Source: an uncultured Lachnospiraceae bacterium (lineage in GTDB: Bacteria > Bacillota > Clostridia > Lachnospirales > Lachnospiraceae). From it: a stretch of DNA of 12,676 nucleotides. How positions within the stretch are numbered: position 1 is the first letter of the stretch; each line of letters starts with the position of its first letter. Positions 1 through 7,354 of this stretch are shown one piece after another. Location of the stretch: the NCBI GenBank assembly GCA_905201915.1, contig CAJKQE010000063.1, positions 1 through 12,676 of the forward strand, read 5' to 3'. The translations under genes were made by a program, and so were the position numbers. Below the pieces are notes generated by a model. It saw only the letters and a list, made by a program, of their open reading frames with translations. It was not told the origin of the DNA and searched no databases.

Positions 1-49
1 TGCCGGCTACCAAACGACTGAATTTGATTTTTGCGAAAAAATCTTGACA
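1..49. other. Unassigned flank with AT palindrome next to a broken gene
   Basis: No gene is supported here. Bases 26-32 (GATTTTT) and 37-43 (AAAAATC) form a perfect seven-pair inverted repeat around GCGA. The TTGACAC word at 44-50 directly abuts the stop codon of the Rpn remnant. Beyond that stop the sequence no longer reads like the nuclease family, so this flank may be the end of an inserted element or the far side of a deletion. That is inference; no transposase or second inverted repeat is visible because the window ends. Confidence 0.25.
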
Positions 50-202
50 CTATCCGTCTGTGTAGGACGTACGGTTCACTGCATTGTACAGACTCAGCAG
101 GTTTTCCCTGTCCTGAAACAGCCTGCGAAAAATCGTATCCTTGTAGTCTCTCCTAGCTGGCAATGCAGAACCAGACACTGTTCCGTTTCTTTCCGTATTC
201 AT
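50..202 (-). pseudogene. 5' remnant of an Rpn family (PD-(D/E)XK) recombination-promoting nuclease/transposase-like gene
   Basis: Reading from ATG at 202-200 to TAG at 52-50 gives 50 residues. After a short variable start come YKDTIFRRLFQDRENLLSLY (residues 20-39) and NAVNRTSYTD (40-49), which I recognise as the usual opening of Rpn-family nucleases of gut Firmicutes (normally about 300 residues, continuing roughly ...TDPEELEI.TLENAIYM). Here the match breaks immediately after T-D, with Gly and then a stop. A good ribosome binding site, GGAGG at 211-207, lies four bases before the ATG, so the 5' end is intact while the catalytic region is missing. The piece is probably non-functional. Family assignment comes from recalled similarity, not from a search. 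It lies downstream of the polysaccharide operon on the same strand, with its own candidate promoter at 340-368. Confidence 0.6.
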
Positions 203-206
203 TTGT

Positions 207-243
207 CCTCCTTCGCAGGAGAACGAAAATCTCCTGCTTTTTC
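207..243 (-). promoter_or_regulatory. Competing hairpins over the ribosome binding site of the Rpn remnant
   Basis: In the minus-strand transcript, GCAGGAG (237-231) can pair with CTCCTGC (221-215). The same CTCCT (221-217) can instead pair with AGGAG (212-208) of the Shine-Dalgarno sequence through a GCGA tetraloop. The two foldings exclude each other, so the first would leave the ribosome site free and the second would hide it. Read on the plus strand, the seven-pair stem is followed by five T (238-242), so the same sequence could also act as an intrinsic terminator for plus-strand transcription from outside the window. Pairing is visible; function is inferred. Confidence 0.35.
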
Positions 244-339
244 ATTATTTTTTGGAAAAGCATAGATTTTCTGAAATGATAATTAGAATCGTAGACAGCC
301 ATGAATCGGCCTGTGATAAGAAATATATGCTTTAAGATA

Positions 340-368
340 AGTATAACATGTGGGGAGGGGGAAGGCAA
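340..368 (-). promoter_or_regulatory. Candidate sigma-A promoter for the Rpn remnant
   Basis: On the minus strand, TTGCCT (368-363) and TATACT (345-340) are separated by exactly 17 bases, giving a fair -35 and a good -10 box. It would produce a leader of about 130 bases before the ATG at 202. The -35 box overlaps the nine-pair stem at 359-384, so the two readings of this stretch partly compete. No experimental support is possible here. Confidence 0.35.
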
Positions 369-384
369 GGTGGGATGCCTTCCC
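359..384 (-). terminator. Strong stem-loop just after the last operon gene, possible 3' end structure
   Basis: GGGAAGGCA (359-367) and TGCCTTCCC (376-384) form a perfect nine-pair stem with an eight-base loop, about 50 bases beyond the stop codon of the dehydrogenase gene. The position suggests an operon-end structure. In the minus direction it is followed by C-rich sequence, not a U tract, so it is not a typical intrinsic terminator. It might instead be a 3' stability or pausing structure. The rest of 203-433 shows no further gene. Confidence 0.35.
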
Positions 385-433
385 TGAATGTGCTTTAACA
401 TCTTCTCAACATTTTACAAAATATTTATTTACA

Positions 434-1666
434 TTAATCTCTTCCAAATAAATCGCGTGTATAAACCTTATTTCTCACATCATCCAAAACTGAATCATAG
501 CGATTGGCAATAATTGCTTGACTTATTGTCTTAAATTTTTCCAATTTATTCACCACATAACTTCCAAAAAATGTAGTACCGTCCTCCAGAGTTGGCTCAT
601 AAATAATCACTGTAGCACCTTTTGCTTTAATTCGTTTCATGACTCCCTGAATAGAAGACTGGCGGAAATTATCAGAATTACTCTTCATAGTTAAACGATA
701 AACGCCAATCACTACTTCCTTTCCCATCGTTTTATCATATTCGCTGTTTGCTTCATAAGCTCCAGCCAATTCCAGTACCCTATCTGCAATAAAATCCTTT
801 CTTGTCCTATTGCTTTCTACAATAGCCTCAATCAAATTTTCTGGTACATCCTGATAATTAGCCAGAAGCTGCTTCGTATCTTTAGGCAGACAATACCCTC
901 CATAGCCAAAGGATGGATTATTATATTGCATGCCAATACGAGGATCCAGGCACACACCCTGAATGATTTTTCTGGTATCCAGTCCTTTCATTTCAGCGTA
1001 AGTATCCAATTCATTAAAATATGAAACCCTGAGAGCAAGGTATGTATTAGCAAACAGCTTCACTGCTTCCGCTTCTGTATATCCCATAAACAAAGTCTCT
1101 ATATTCTCTTTTATTGCCCCCTCCTGTAAAAGTTCAGAAAAAAGATGAGCAGCCCTTACAAGCCGCTCATCTTTCATATCTGTTCCTACAATAATTCTGC
1201 TCGGATATAAATTATCATATAATGCTTTACTCTCTCGAAGAAATTCTGGACTGAACAAAATATTAGTAATATTGAACTTCTTCCTCACCTGTTCTGTATA
1301 TCCTACCGGAATAGTAGATTTGATAACCATAACCGCATTGGGATTATATTGTAATATCTGCTTAATCACTGTTTCTACTGCAGATGTATCAAAAAAATTT
1401 TTCTTGCTATCATAATTAGTAGGAGCTGCAATAACCACAAAGTCTGCTTCTTTATAGGCAGATTCTGCATTTAACGTAGCCGTCAAATTTAATGTTCTGT
1501 TTGCCAAATACTCTTCTATGTAATCGTCCTGAATCGGAGACTTTTTCTGATTAATTAACTCCACCTTTTCTGGAATAATATCCACAGCGGTAACTTGGTG
1601 GTGTTGAGCTAATAATGTGGCTATAGACAGGCCTACATACCCTGTTCCTGCAACTGCAATTCTCAT
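434..1666 (-). CDS. ugd: UDP-glucose 6-dehydrogenase
   Basis: A 410-residue cytoplasmic enzyme of the UDP-glucose/GDP-mannose dehydrogenase family. It oxidises UDP-glucose to UDP-glucuronate with two NAD+. The N-terminal Rossmann fold opens with GTGYVGL (residues 7-13). The central domain carries SPEFLRE (139-145) and NPSFGYGGYCLPKD (250-263), with the catalytic thiol at Cys259. The C-terminal UDP-binding domain is present (about 310-400). SPIQDDYIEEYL (43-54) is characteristic of UDP-glucose enzymes and argues against UDP-N-acetylmannosamine dehydrogenase. GAGG lies seven bases before the ATG. It follows the propeller gene by 13 bases and is the last gene of the polysaccharide operon, where it supplies an acidic sugar donor. 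Base composition is intermediate between the AT-rich cassette and the operon head, so it may belong to the conserved frame. Confidence 0.93.
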   Translation of the reverse strand: MRIAVAGTGYVGLSIATLLAQHHQVTAVDIIPEKVELINQKKSPIQDDYIEEYLANRTLNLTATLNAESAYKEADFVVIAAPTNYDSKKNFFDTSAVETVIKQILQYNPNAVMVIKSTIPVGYTEQVRKKFNITNILFSPEFLRESKALYDNLYPSRIIVGTDMKDERLVRAAHLFSELLQEGAIKENIETLFMGYTEAEAVKLFANTYLALRVSYFNELDTYAEMKGLDTRKIIQGVCLDPRIGMQYNNPSFGYGGYCLPKDTKQLLANYQDVPENLIEAIVESNRTRKDFIADRVLELAGAYEANSEYDKTMGKEVVIGVYRLTMKSNSDNFRQSSIQGVMKRIKAKGATVIIYEPTLEDGTTFFGSYVVNKLEKFKTISQAIIANRYDSVLDDVRNKVYTRDLFGRD

Positions 1667-1679
1667 GTTAATACCTCAT

Positions 1680-2537
1680 CTATTCATTATCATCCTTTGT
1701 ATTTTTCAAATCATACATATTAACTTGATTAACTGCTACTTTAGCATCATGATAATATCCATCATTCAATACATATAATACATCATCAACAATTGCAATT
1801 CCTTCAATCGCATATGAATCTTGTAATTCATATACAGGTTTAATCTCATTCGTTTCTAAATCTACCATATAAATATAACTTTCTTTAGAATAATTTGAAC
1901 CAACTGAAAGATATATTAAATTATTTTCTTCATCTAAAAATATTTGATCTTGTCCTTTGATTTTCAGTTTTATTTTCCTTTTAACTTTTCCATCATATGT
2001 ACAATTATACAAATATTTTTTTGTTAAAACCCACAATGTATTACTTCTACTATCGTTTGCAATTCCAGATGGCTCCAACATATCAATGTAGCCTATTTCT
2101 TGTCCATTTTCATTTATATGTCTAATTTTATTTTCCCCATAAGAACATAACCAGATGGTTCCATCCGACGCTTTGCATACTCCTTGTATATCCTTCATTT
2201 TTTCAAAACTTAAATAACAAGGTATACTGCTTGTAATAGACGAAAAATCTTTTTCAACTACTTCTATTGTAGCTTTAAACTGTTTATCATTCGGCTTATA
2301 TTTACCTGCATTTCCTACTAAAAAGCAATTTTCTTCCTTATCATAAAAAAGACCTGTACATGTAAAACCTAAACCATCCTTTTTATCTGGCAATTTTAAT
2401 ATTCGATCAGCATAGATTTTAGTACAATTTTTCCGCAAAATCTCCACTTTAATATATGGAATCAAAAAAGCTAATGCCAAAATAAAAAAAGAAAAAAACA
2501 CTATAAAAACTATATATTTTTTATTTACTTTTATCAT
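1680..2537 (-). CDS. Membrane-anchored beta-propeller-like protein of unknown function
   Basis: This 285-residue protein has a short basic start and one hydrophobic segment (about 8-28), then a soluble region probably outside the membrane. Repeated strand units are visible, beginning near residues 60, 117 (IQGVCKASDGTIWLC), 156 (PSGIANDSRSNTLWVL), 195 (QDQIFLDEENNLIYL) and 244 (IEGIAIVDDVLYVL). Their spacing and the G(V/I)..(D)..(L/I)(W/Y)(V/L) pattern resemble NHL, SMP-30 or SdiA-regulated propellers. No catalytic motif is recognised. It overlaps the end of the flippase gene by 17 bases, suggesting coupled translation; a GGGAG site lies about 13 bases upstream. Its place between the flippase and the dehydrogenase suggests a role in glycan handling at the cell surface, such as binding, chain-length control or modification, but that is a guess from context. 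Confidence 0.75.
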   Translation of the reverse strand: MIKVNKKYIVFIVFFSFFILALAFLIPYIKVEILRKNCTKIYADRILKLPDKKDGLGFTCTGLFYDKEENCFLVGNAGKYKPNDKQFKATIEVVEKDFSSITSSIPCYLSFEKMKDIQGVCKASDGTIWLCSYGENKIRHINENGQEIGYIDMLEPSGIANDSRSNTLWVLTKKYLYNCTYDGKVKRKIKLKIKGQDQIFLDEENNLIYLSVGSNYSKESYIYMVDLETNEIKPVYELQDSYAIEGIAIVDDVLYVLNDGYYHDAKVAVNQVNMYDLKNTKDDNE

Positions 2538-3993
2538 AACTTTTTCTATTCTCCCAATAAAAATATCCTTTTTTTCCAGCTAATATTATAAATATAAGAA
2601 TACTTAACACAATCATATATCTCATAATCAAATTTTTATATATAGCTGTTATAAATAACGCAACCATGCTTGTTGTTAGTAAAATAATCATTTGTAATTT
2701 TGTATTAAAATAAGTTTTCATACATATTTCGTTTATAGAACACTCTTTTTTCGCTAATACAAAATACAATATCATAGTAAGTAAATAACTTGCTAAAGAA
2801 GTATATCCACCAGCAACAAATCCATATGCTGGAATAAAAATCACATTCAATATTATGTTACAAACAGCCGAAAAAACAGAAGCAATTAAGATATATGTAG
2901 TTTTTTTATAGAAAAAAAGAACATTCACATATTGTTGATATATATACATAACAATAACACTTATTGCTAACGGCGGTATCACCCATATCGCCTCTAAGTA
3001 TTTTTTCCCTCCCAGAACAAAAATTAATTCTGGAGCTAATACTATTTCTATAAAAACACAAAAAGCTACTATTATTGTTCCTATTGTTATAAATTTGCTT
3101 TTATCTTTGGAGCAATTTCGCATTTTCAGTTCTTTAAATAGCCATGATTGTAACGATAAATTTAACGCACCACTAATAATAAAAATAATCATTGCAGCAC
3201 TATATGATACACTATATAAAGCTGCATCTGCATATCCATCAATTTTCTGTATCATTAAACGGTCAGATTGGTTTAACAATATCATAGATAGATAATATGG
3301 AACTAATGGCAAATTGTATTTCAAAGCTTCGACCGCAAAACTTTTTTTCCATAAAATAAAAGTATCTTTATAATTAGATATAAAAAATGGGACTGCAATA
3401 ACCAGTTGAATTACTGTTCTTGTAACGACAATATAGAATATTGGATCATTTAGATTTAAAAAAACTGTTAGTGCTCCAACTATCGGACCAATAAGTCCGT
3501 ATATTATTATTGCAAGCAACATCTTTTTGTATTGATTATCAACTCTTTGTCTTGATGACCATAATCCAAAACTTATCGTTCCCAGAAAAGAACTTATCAT
3601 TGTTATGCTTAACGATACATTTATACCTGTATAATAATTAATTGTTTTATAAAATATTAAATATATGAATATCCAAATTATGATCAATACAATACTCAAA
3701 GATTGCATTGTAGCTGTATATGCTGCTCTATTACTATCCTCTTGAACTATTCCAGCAATATAACCATTACTGTATATTCTTAATGTTACAATAATTTCAA
3801 AAATTTCTGTCCAAGACATAAATGTACTATATATACCATATTCATTAACAGTCAAATAATGAGTTAATATTATCATTACTAACCATGGCGCAATTTTTTG
3901 GATTATGTTTCCTATAGCATACCAAGCAGCTGCTTTCATTTCTATTGGCATATATTTGTACTTTTTTATTGCATTATTTAAAAAAAGTTTCAT
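2521..3993 (-). CDS. wzx: Wzx-like polysaccharide flippase (MOP/PST family)
   Basis: A 490-residue integral membrane protein with about a dozen or more hydrophobic helices along its length, the usual size for Wzx/PST exporters. The N-terminal helix region with IIQKIAPWLVMIILTHYL followed by NEYGIYSTF (50-58) matches the opening of the polysaccharide biosynthesis (PF01943-type) family, where a similar (E/D)(Y/F)G.Y motif follows the first helix. Expected role: moving undecaprenyl-diphosphate-linked repeat units to the outer face of the membrane. The ATG at 3993 has only a weak GTGAG site, and the gene lies 19 bases after the polymerase gene, so it may depend on coupling. The DNA is very AT-rich. 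Substrate specificity cannot be told from sequence. Confidence 0.88.
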   Translation of the reverse strand: MKLFLNNAIKKYKYMPIEMKAAAWYAIGNIIQKIAPWLVMIILTHYLTVNEYGIYSTFMSWTEIFEIIVTLRIYSNGYIAGIVQEDSNRAAYTATMQSLSIVLIIIWIFIYLIFYKTINYYTGINVSLSITMISSFLGTISFGLWSSRQRVDNQYKKMLLAIIIYGLIGPIVGALTVFLNLNDPIFYIVVTRTVIQLVIAVPFFISNYKDTFILWKKSFAVEALKYNLPLVPYYLSMILLNQSDRLMIQKIDGYADAALYSVSYSAAMIIFIISGALNLSLQSWLFKELKMRNCSKDKSKFITIGTIIVAFCVFIEIVLAPELIFVLGGKKYLEAIWVIPPLAISVIVMYIYQQYVNVLFFYKKTTYILIASVFSAVCNIILNVIFIPAYGFVAGGYTSLASYLLTMILYFVLAKKECSINEICMKTYFNTKLQMIILLTTSMVALFITAIYKNLIMRYMIVLSILIFIILAGKKGYFYWENRKSYDKSK

Positions 3994-4012
3994 TTTAACT
4001 CACTTAATTATT

Positions 4013-5185
4013 CTATAATGACTGATACAAATTTTTGTCTCCAAAAAAGAATATTGCTATAAAAATAGTTGATAAATAATGAATCCATATACTAGATCCT
4101 GTCATTCCAATTCCTATATAACACACCATTAAAAAATAAATAAATTTTCTACATTTTAAAGAAGCAATATTTTTTAGTATTCTGCCTCTAACTATAATAC
4201 TTCCGAAAACTATAATGCTTCCTCCTAGTCCAAAGCATGTCAAAAATTGCAATAGAATATTATGTGTATAATAATATTCTCCAGAAGTAATATATAGTGG
4301 AATCCCAAATCCTCCAGGTAATCCCATTCTACTTTTTATATATTCTATACATACCGTGTATATATAATCCCTATTAGTTAAATAAACTTCATCATTTTTA
4401 ATTTGATCTATTAGCAAATTTACGCTTCTAGATTCTATTCCATACTGAGATAACTGTTGATTTATCCAATATAATAAATCAAGTAAATTACTTAACAAAA
4501 CACAAGAAAAAATTATTGTTCCTAAAATAAGTATTACTTTTTTCCATAGTTTTATTTTCTCTGAATACACATATGAAATAAAAATCATACACACTGATAT
4601 GACTGCTGCCATACGTCCCCCCAGCACTGCTGTTACAAGAATATTAAAAGCTATATTAATATACAGCCATTTTCTTTTTTCGATTCCTTGCAGAACCATA
4701 TATGAACCTATAAATACATTTGGTACACAAATACTTGTAAATATAGAATAAGGAATCAGTTCTTGTTTCAGTAGCACAATAGCAAGTAATACCAGCGGTA
4801 AATTTCTTTTAGAAAAAAGCCACCACTTTTCAATAAAAACTTTTAAATCAAATAAACTATTTGATATACATAAGCATGGAATCGATACTCTAATTAAAGC
4901 CTGTACGCCCTCTATAACCACATAATATTTGTAAGGTACAATAGCACAATTAATCAATATTACAGCAAAAAACATACACAAAAACAAAAGTACAAATCTA
5001 TTAATTTTCACCGTAATAGCTACTGCAAATACCGCAAGCAACATATATATTATATATTCACTTATTGGAGGAAATTTAAATACATGTTCCAAAATATTTA
5101 CAACATACGGAACATAAATATAGGCTACTAATATAATAGATAATAACTCCTTTTTCTTGTGTATGTTTCTTTGTATATTACTCAT
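4013..5185 (-). CDS. wzy: Wzy-like O-antigen/capsule polymerase
   Basis: A 390-residue protein made almost wholly of hydrophobic segments, with one larger outside loop at about 245-310. That loop and the next helix contain GLPGGFG (288-294) and YYYTHNILLQF (304-314), the pattern of the O-antigen ligase/polymerase family, where the His-Asn pair is conserved; GGRMA at 189-193 is also typical. Expected role: joining lipid-linked repeat units outside the membrane. AAGGTG lies just before the ATG, overlapping the stop of the radical SAM gene eight bases upstream. Such proteins diverge strongly, so the call rests on topology, motif and position beside a flippase. A Wzy polymerase is preferred over a WaaL ligase because this is a Gram-positive-type locus. 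Confidence 0.82.
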   Translation of the reverse strand: MSNIQRNIHKKKELLSIILVAYIYVPYVVNILEHVFKFPPISEYIIYMLLAVFAVAITVKINRFVLLFLCMFFAVILINCAIVPYKYYVVIEGVQALIRVSIPCLCISNSLFDLKVFIEKWWLFSKRNLPLVLLAIVLLKQELIPYSIFTSICVPNVFIGSYMVLQGIEKRKWLYINIAFNILVTAVLGGRMAAVISVCMIFISYVYSEKIKLWKKVILILGTIIFSCVLLSNLLDLLYWINQQLSQYGIESRSVNLLIDQIKNDEVYLTNRDYIYTVCIEYIKSRMGLPGGFGIPLYITSGEYYYTHNILLQFLTCFGLGGSIIVFGSIIVRGRILKNIASLKCRKFIYFLMVCYIGIGMTGSSIWIHYLSTIFIAIFFFGDKNLYQSL

Positions 5186-5193
5186 ATAACACC

Positions 5194-6303
5194 TTATTTC
5201 TTATGTTTTTTAATTACCTTACTGTATATTTCTTTCCAATCATAACATGCTGTTTTTAAAAATATAAAAGGATATTTTTTTTCATAATTTCTCTTTTTCT
5301 TTTCATCCCATATTTTATTACTATCGACTAATTTTTTCGAAAATGCTTCTTTAACTTCTGCTGATAGCCACTCTCTTCCGTCATCACAAATTCTATTTCT
5401 AATATCCGCGTATGTTGGCGTTGTTAACTCAGGAATAACTCCTAACGTTAAAAATGCGTGACCATTATAACAATATGGCTGTCTGCAATGTTTCCCCACT
5501 GGTTCAAATATAATTGGTTTTTCTGGGTTCTTAAAAATATTTTGATTACTCATCTGACCATAACATGGTTTAGCTGCTCCAGTACCTAAATCAACATATA
5601 AAGTCCATGCCCCTGCATAACAAAAATCTTTTACTTTTTTTTGAAAAATATCCAATTTAAAGTCAAACATGGTTGATTTAAATTTTTTCCAAACACTTTT
5701 ATATTCCTCTCTTGACATAGAGGTTAGAATTTCTTTTTTATCAGTCAAATCATTTCTTCCAACAGTAATTTGACATATTGCTCCTAGCTCCTGCTTACAT
5801 AATTTGATAATATCATCAATGTCCGCAACAAGAGAATCATGTGGCATCAATTCAACTGTAAATGAACAGCCCTTTTCCCGCATTTTTTTAATATTTGAAA
5901 AATATCTATCCAGCCACCCTCTTTTCTTTAATTCTGCATAGTGAAAAGAAAACTTAAATTCTAAGTGTTCTAATAGCTCTCTTGGAAATTCTGCAATTTC
6001 ATCGAATCTGCTTGTTAAAGTACCATTTGTTACTACTTCCAAAAAATGCCCTTGCAACAGTAAATGATAAATATATTTTGGCATCTCTTTAGGGATTAGT
6101 GTTTCTCCTCCTCCTGTTAAATTAATAATGCAAGTTCCTCCCAAGCGCTCTCTCGAAAGGCATTTCCCAACATATTCTGGACTATATAAAAAACTGGCCT
6201 CCCCTTTTTCATTTTCTTGAAGAGCTGAAATATAGCAATATTCACATTTTAAATTACAGTTTTTAATTGGAACATTAACAACTAACAATCTCTTAATATC
6301 CAT
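5194..6303 (-). CDS. Radical SAM protein with SPASM-like C-terminal cysteines, polysaccharide-locus type
   Basis: A 369-residue protein. Cys16, Cys20 and Cys23 form the CX3CX2C motif that binds the 4Fe-4S cluster for S-adenosylmethionine cleavage, and LTGGGETL (62-69) holds the SAM-contacting GGE-type motif. The C-terminal part has four further cysteines, at 228, 247, 273 and 278 (KPCYG, HCRQPYC), which suggest at least one extra cluster as in SPASM/twitch proteins. The segment HAFLTLGVIPE (282-292) then precedes an aromatic and basic tail. No precursor peptide gene is visible nearby, so peptide maturation is not supported. Lying one base after the pyruvyl transferase gene and eight bases before the polymerase gene, it probably acts on a sugar nucleotide, lipid-linked glycan or related substrate, but the reaction is unknown. 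AGAGG inside the preceding gene serves as its ribosome site. Confidence 0.88.
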   Translation of the reverse strand: MDIKRLLVVNVPIKNCNLKCEYCYISALQENEKGEASFLYSPEYVGKCLSRERLGGTCIINLTGGGETLIPKEMPKYIYHLLLQGHFLEVVTNGTLTSRFDEIAEFPRELLEHLEFKFSFHYAELKKRGWLDRYFSNIKKMREKGCSFTVELMPHDSLVADIDDIIKLCKQELGAICQITVGRNDLTDKKEILTSMSREEYKSVWKKFKSTMFDFKLDIFQKKVKDFCYAGAWTLYVDLGTGAAKPCYGQMSNQNIFKNPEKPIIFEPVGKHCRQPYCYNGHAFLTLGVIPELTTPTYADIRNRICDDGREWLSAEVKEAFSKKLVDSNKIWDEKKKRNYEKKYPFIFLKTACYDWKEIYSKVIKKHKK

Positions 6304-6304
6304 T

Positions 6305-7354
6305 TTAATCCTCTCGTATTACCTCTGCCATATTTTCAAATTGATTTAGCAATTTTTTTCTGTCATAACTTTGATGTTTCCATACACTAGTTTTTTCTAT
6401 CTTTTCAAACACTTCATTTAATGAAGCTGCTTTGTCAATTAAATTAGTATCATCCAGCCACTCTGCAACCCCAAAAACTTTTCCTGTTTTGTTATCTAAA
6501 ACAATACATGGTGTTCCATTTAAAACTGAAAAAAGCATTGCATGTAAACGATCTGTAATAGTAACTTTGCTATTCGCGAAATTTGTCCACATTTCTTTTA
6601 ATTTTTTTCTTCTTTGTTTTAATGGAACAGGTGATTTCACAATAGTGTTAATCTCTTTAATATTGTATTTTTGTTTTATTTCACTCAAAAATTCAGTTAC
6701 ATTTTCCTGTTTGGACTCACAATCTTTTCTCAAACATATATTAATATTTTTTTTGTCTATATCACATTTTTTTGGTGTTTCCACTCCTTTTCCATATAAA
6801 ACCATATCAGGAGCTAAATATACATTTGATTTTCCAACCAAGTCAAAATTCTGCTTTATAAAATCATACGATTGTTTTTCTCTTACAAATATATGCAAAT
6901 CATTATGCTTTTTAAAAATTTCTTTTGTGGTTTTACACTCTTCTATTCCAAATTCGTCAAAAGTATAATATACTGTTTGCGGAAGAATAACAACTTTGTT
7001 GTTTTGATATTCTTCTATTATTTCACGAATCACATTTTCATTATGTAACCATAAGTTCCCCATCCATCCCCCACCGGAAATTACAATTAAATCTTCTTCT
7101 GTTGCTAGCTTCTTTATTTTTTCTTTTTTCACATGATACAATGGCATTAAAATTTCAAAGTATTCATAATCGGGAAAAAAATCTTGAAAAAAATATTCTT
7201 CTTGAAGTGCAATTGCATGATCTCCCAGATTTCCATGTACAGGAGTCCCAAATAAAAATATTTTTTTCTCCCTGCTTTTTTCAATTTTTCTTATCTCTTT
7301 ATACCATGTCGGATAAGAAACTGCCAATTTAATTTTCTCTTTTAATATATTCAT
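6305..7354 (-). CDS. Polysaccharide pyruvyl transferase
   Basis: A 349-residue protein of the PF04230 family, which moves pyruvate from phosphoenolpyruvate to a sugar as a ketal or similar group. Visible motifs are GNLGDH (41-46), the glycine-rich SGGGWMGNLW (93-102) and TDRLHAMLFSVLNGTPCIVL (267-286) with the conserved Arg269 and His271 of the RLH signature. I place the start at ATG 7354 because GAGGG lies five bases before it; a TTG codon at 7366 would add four residues but would put that ribosome site inside the gene. It overlaps the end of the preceding glycosyltransferase gene by 26 bases. In this operon it probably pyruvylates one sugar of the repeat unit, adding negative charge. Acceptor identity is unknown, and some family members have other roles (e.g. 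CsaB). Confidence 0.88.
   Translation of the reverse strand: MNILKEKIKLAVSYPTWYKEIRKIEKSREKKIFLFGTPVHGNLGDHAIALQEEYFFQDFFPDYEYFEILMPLYHVKKEKIKKLATEEDLIVISGGGWMGNLWLHNENVIREIIEEYQNNKVVILPQTVYYTFDEFGIEECKTTKEIFKKHNDLHIFVREKQSYDFIKQNFDLVGKSNVYLAPDMVLYGKGVETPKKCDIDKKNINICLRKDCESKQENVTEFLSEIKQKYNIKEINTIVKSPVPLKQRRKKLKEMWTNFANSKVTITDRLHAMLFSVLNGTPCIVLDNKTGKVFGVAEWLDDTNLIDKAASLNEVFEKIEKTSVWKHQSYDRKKLLNQFENMAEVIRED

Noticed and set aside
153..401. 82-codon minus-strand frame covering the region after the operon
   Set aside because: It is out of frame with the Rpn similarity, has no ribosome site, and passes through the stem-loop at 359-384.
5194..6303. Radical SAM protein as part of a RiPP peptide-modification system
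   Set aside because: No short precursor gene, transporter with peptidase domain or peptide recognition element is seen nearby; all neighbours are glycan genes.
6432..6968. 178-codon plus-strand reading frame
   Set aside because: It is wholly antisense to the pyruvyl transferase gene, whose family motifs are clear; it has no recognisable domain and its composition reflects the reverse of an AT-rich gene.
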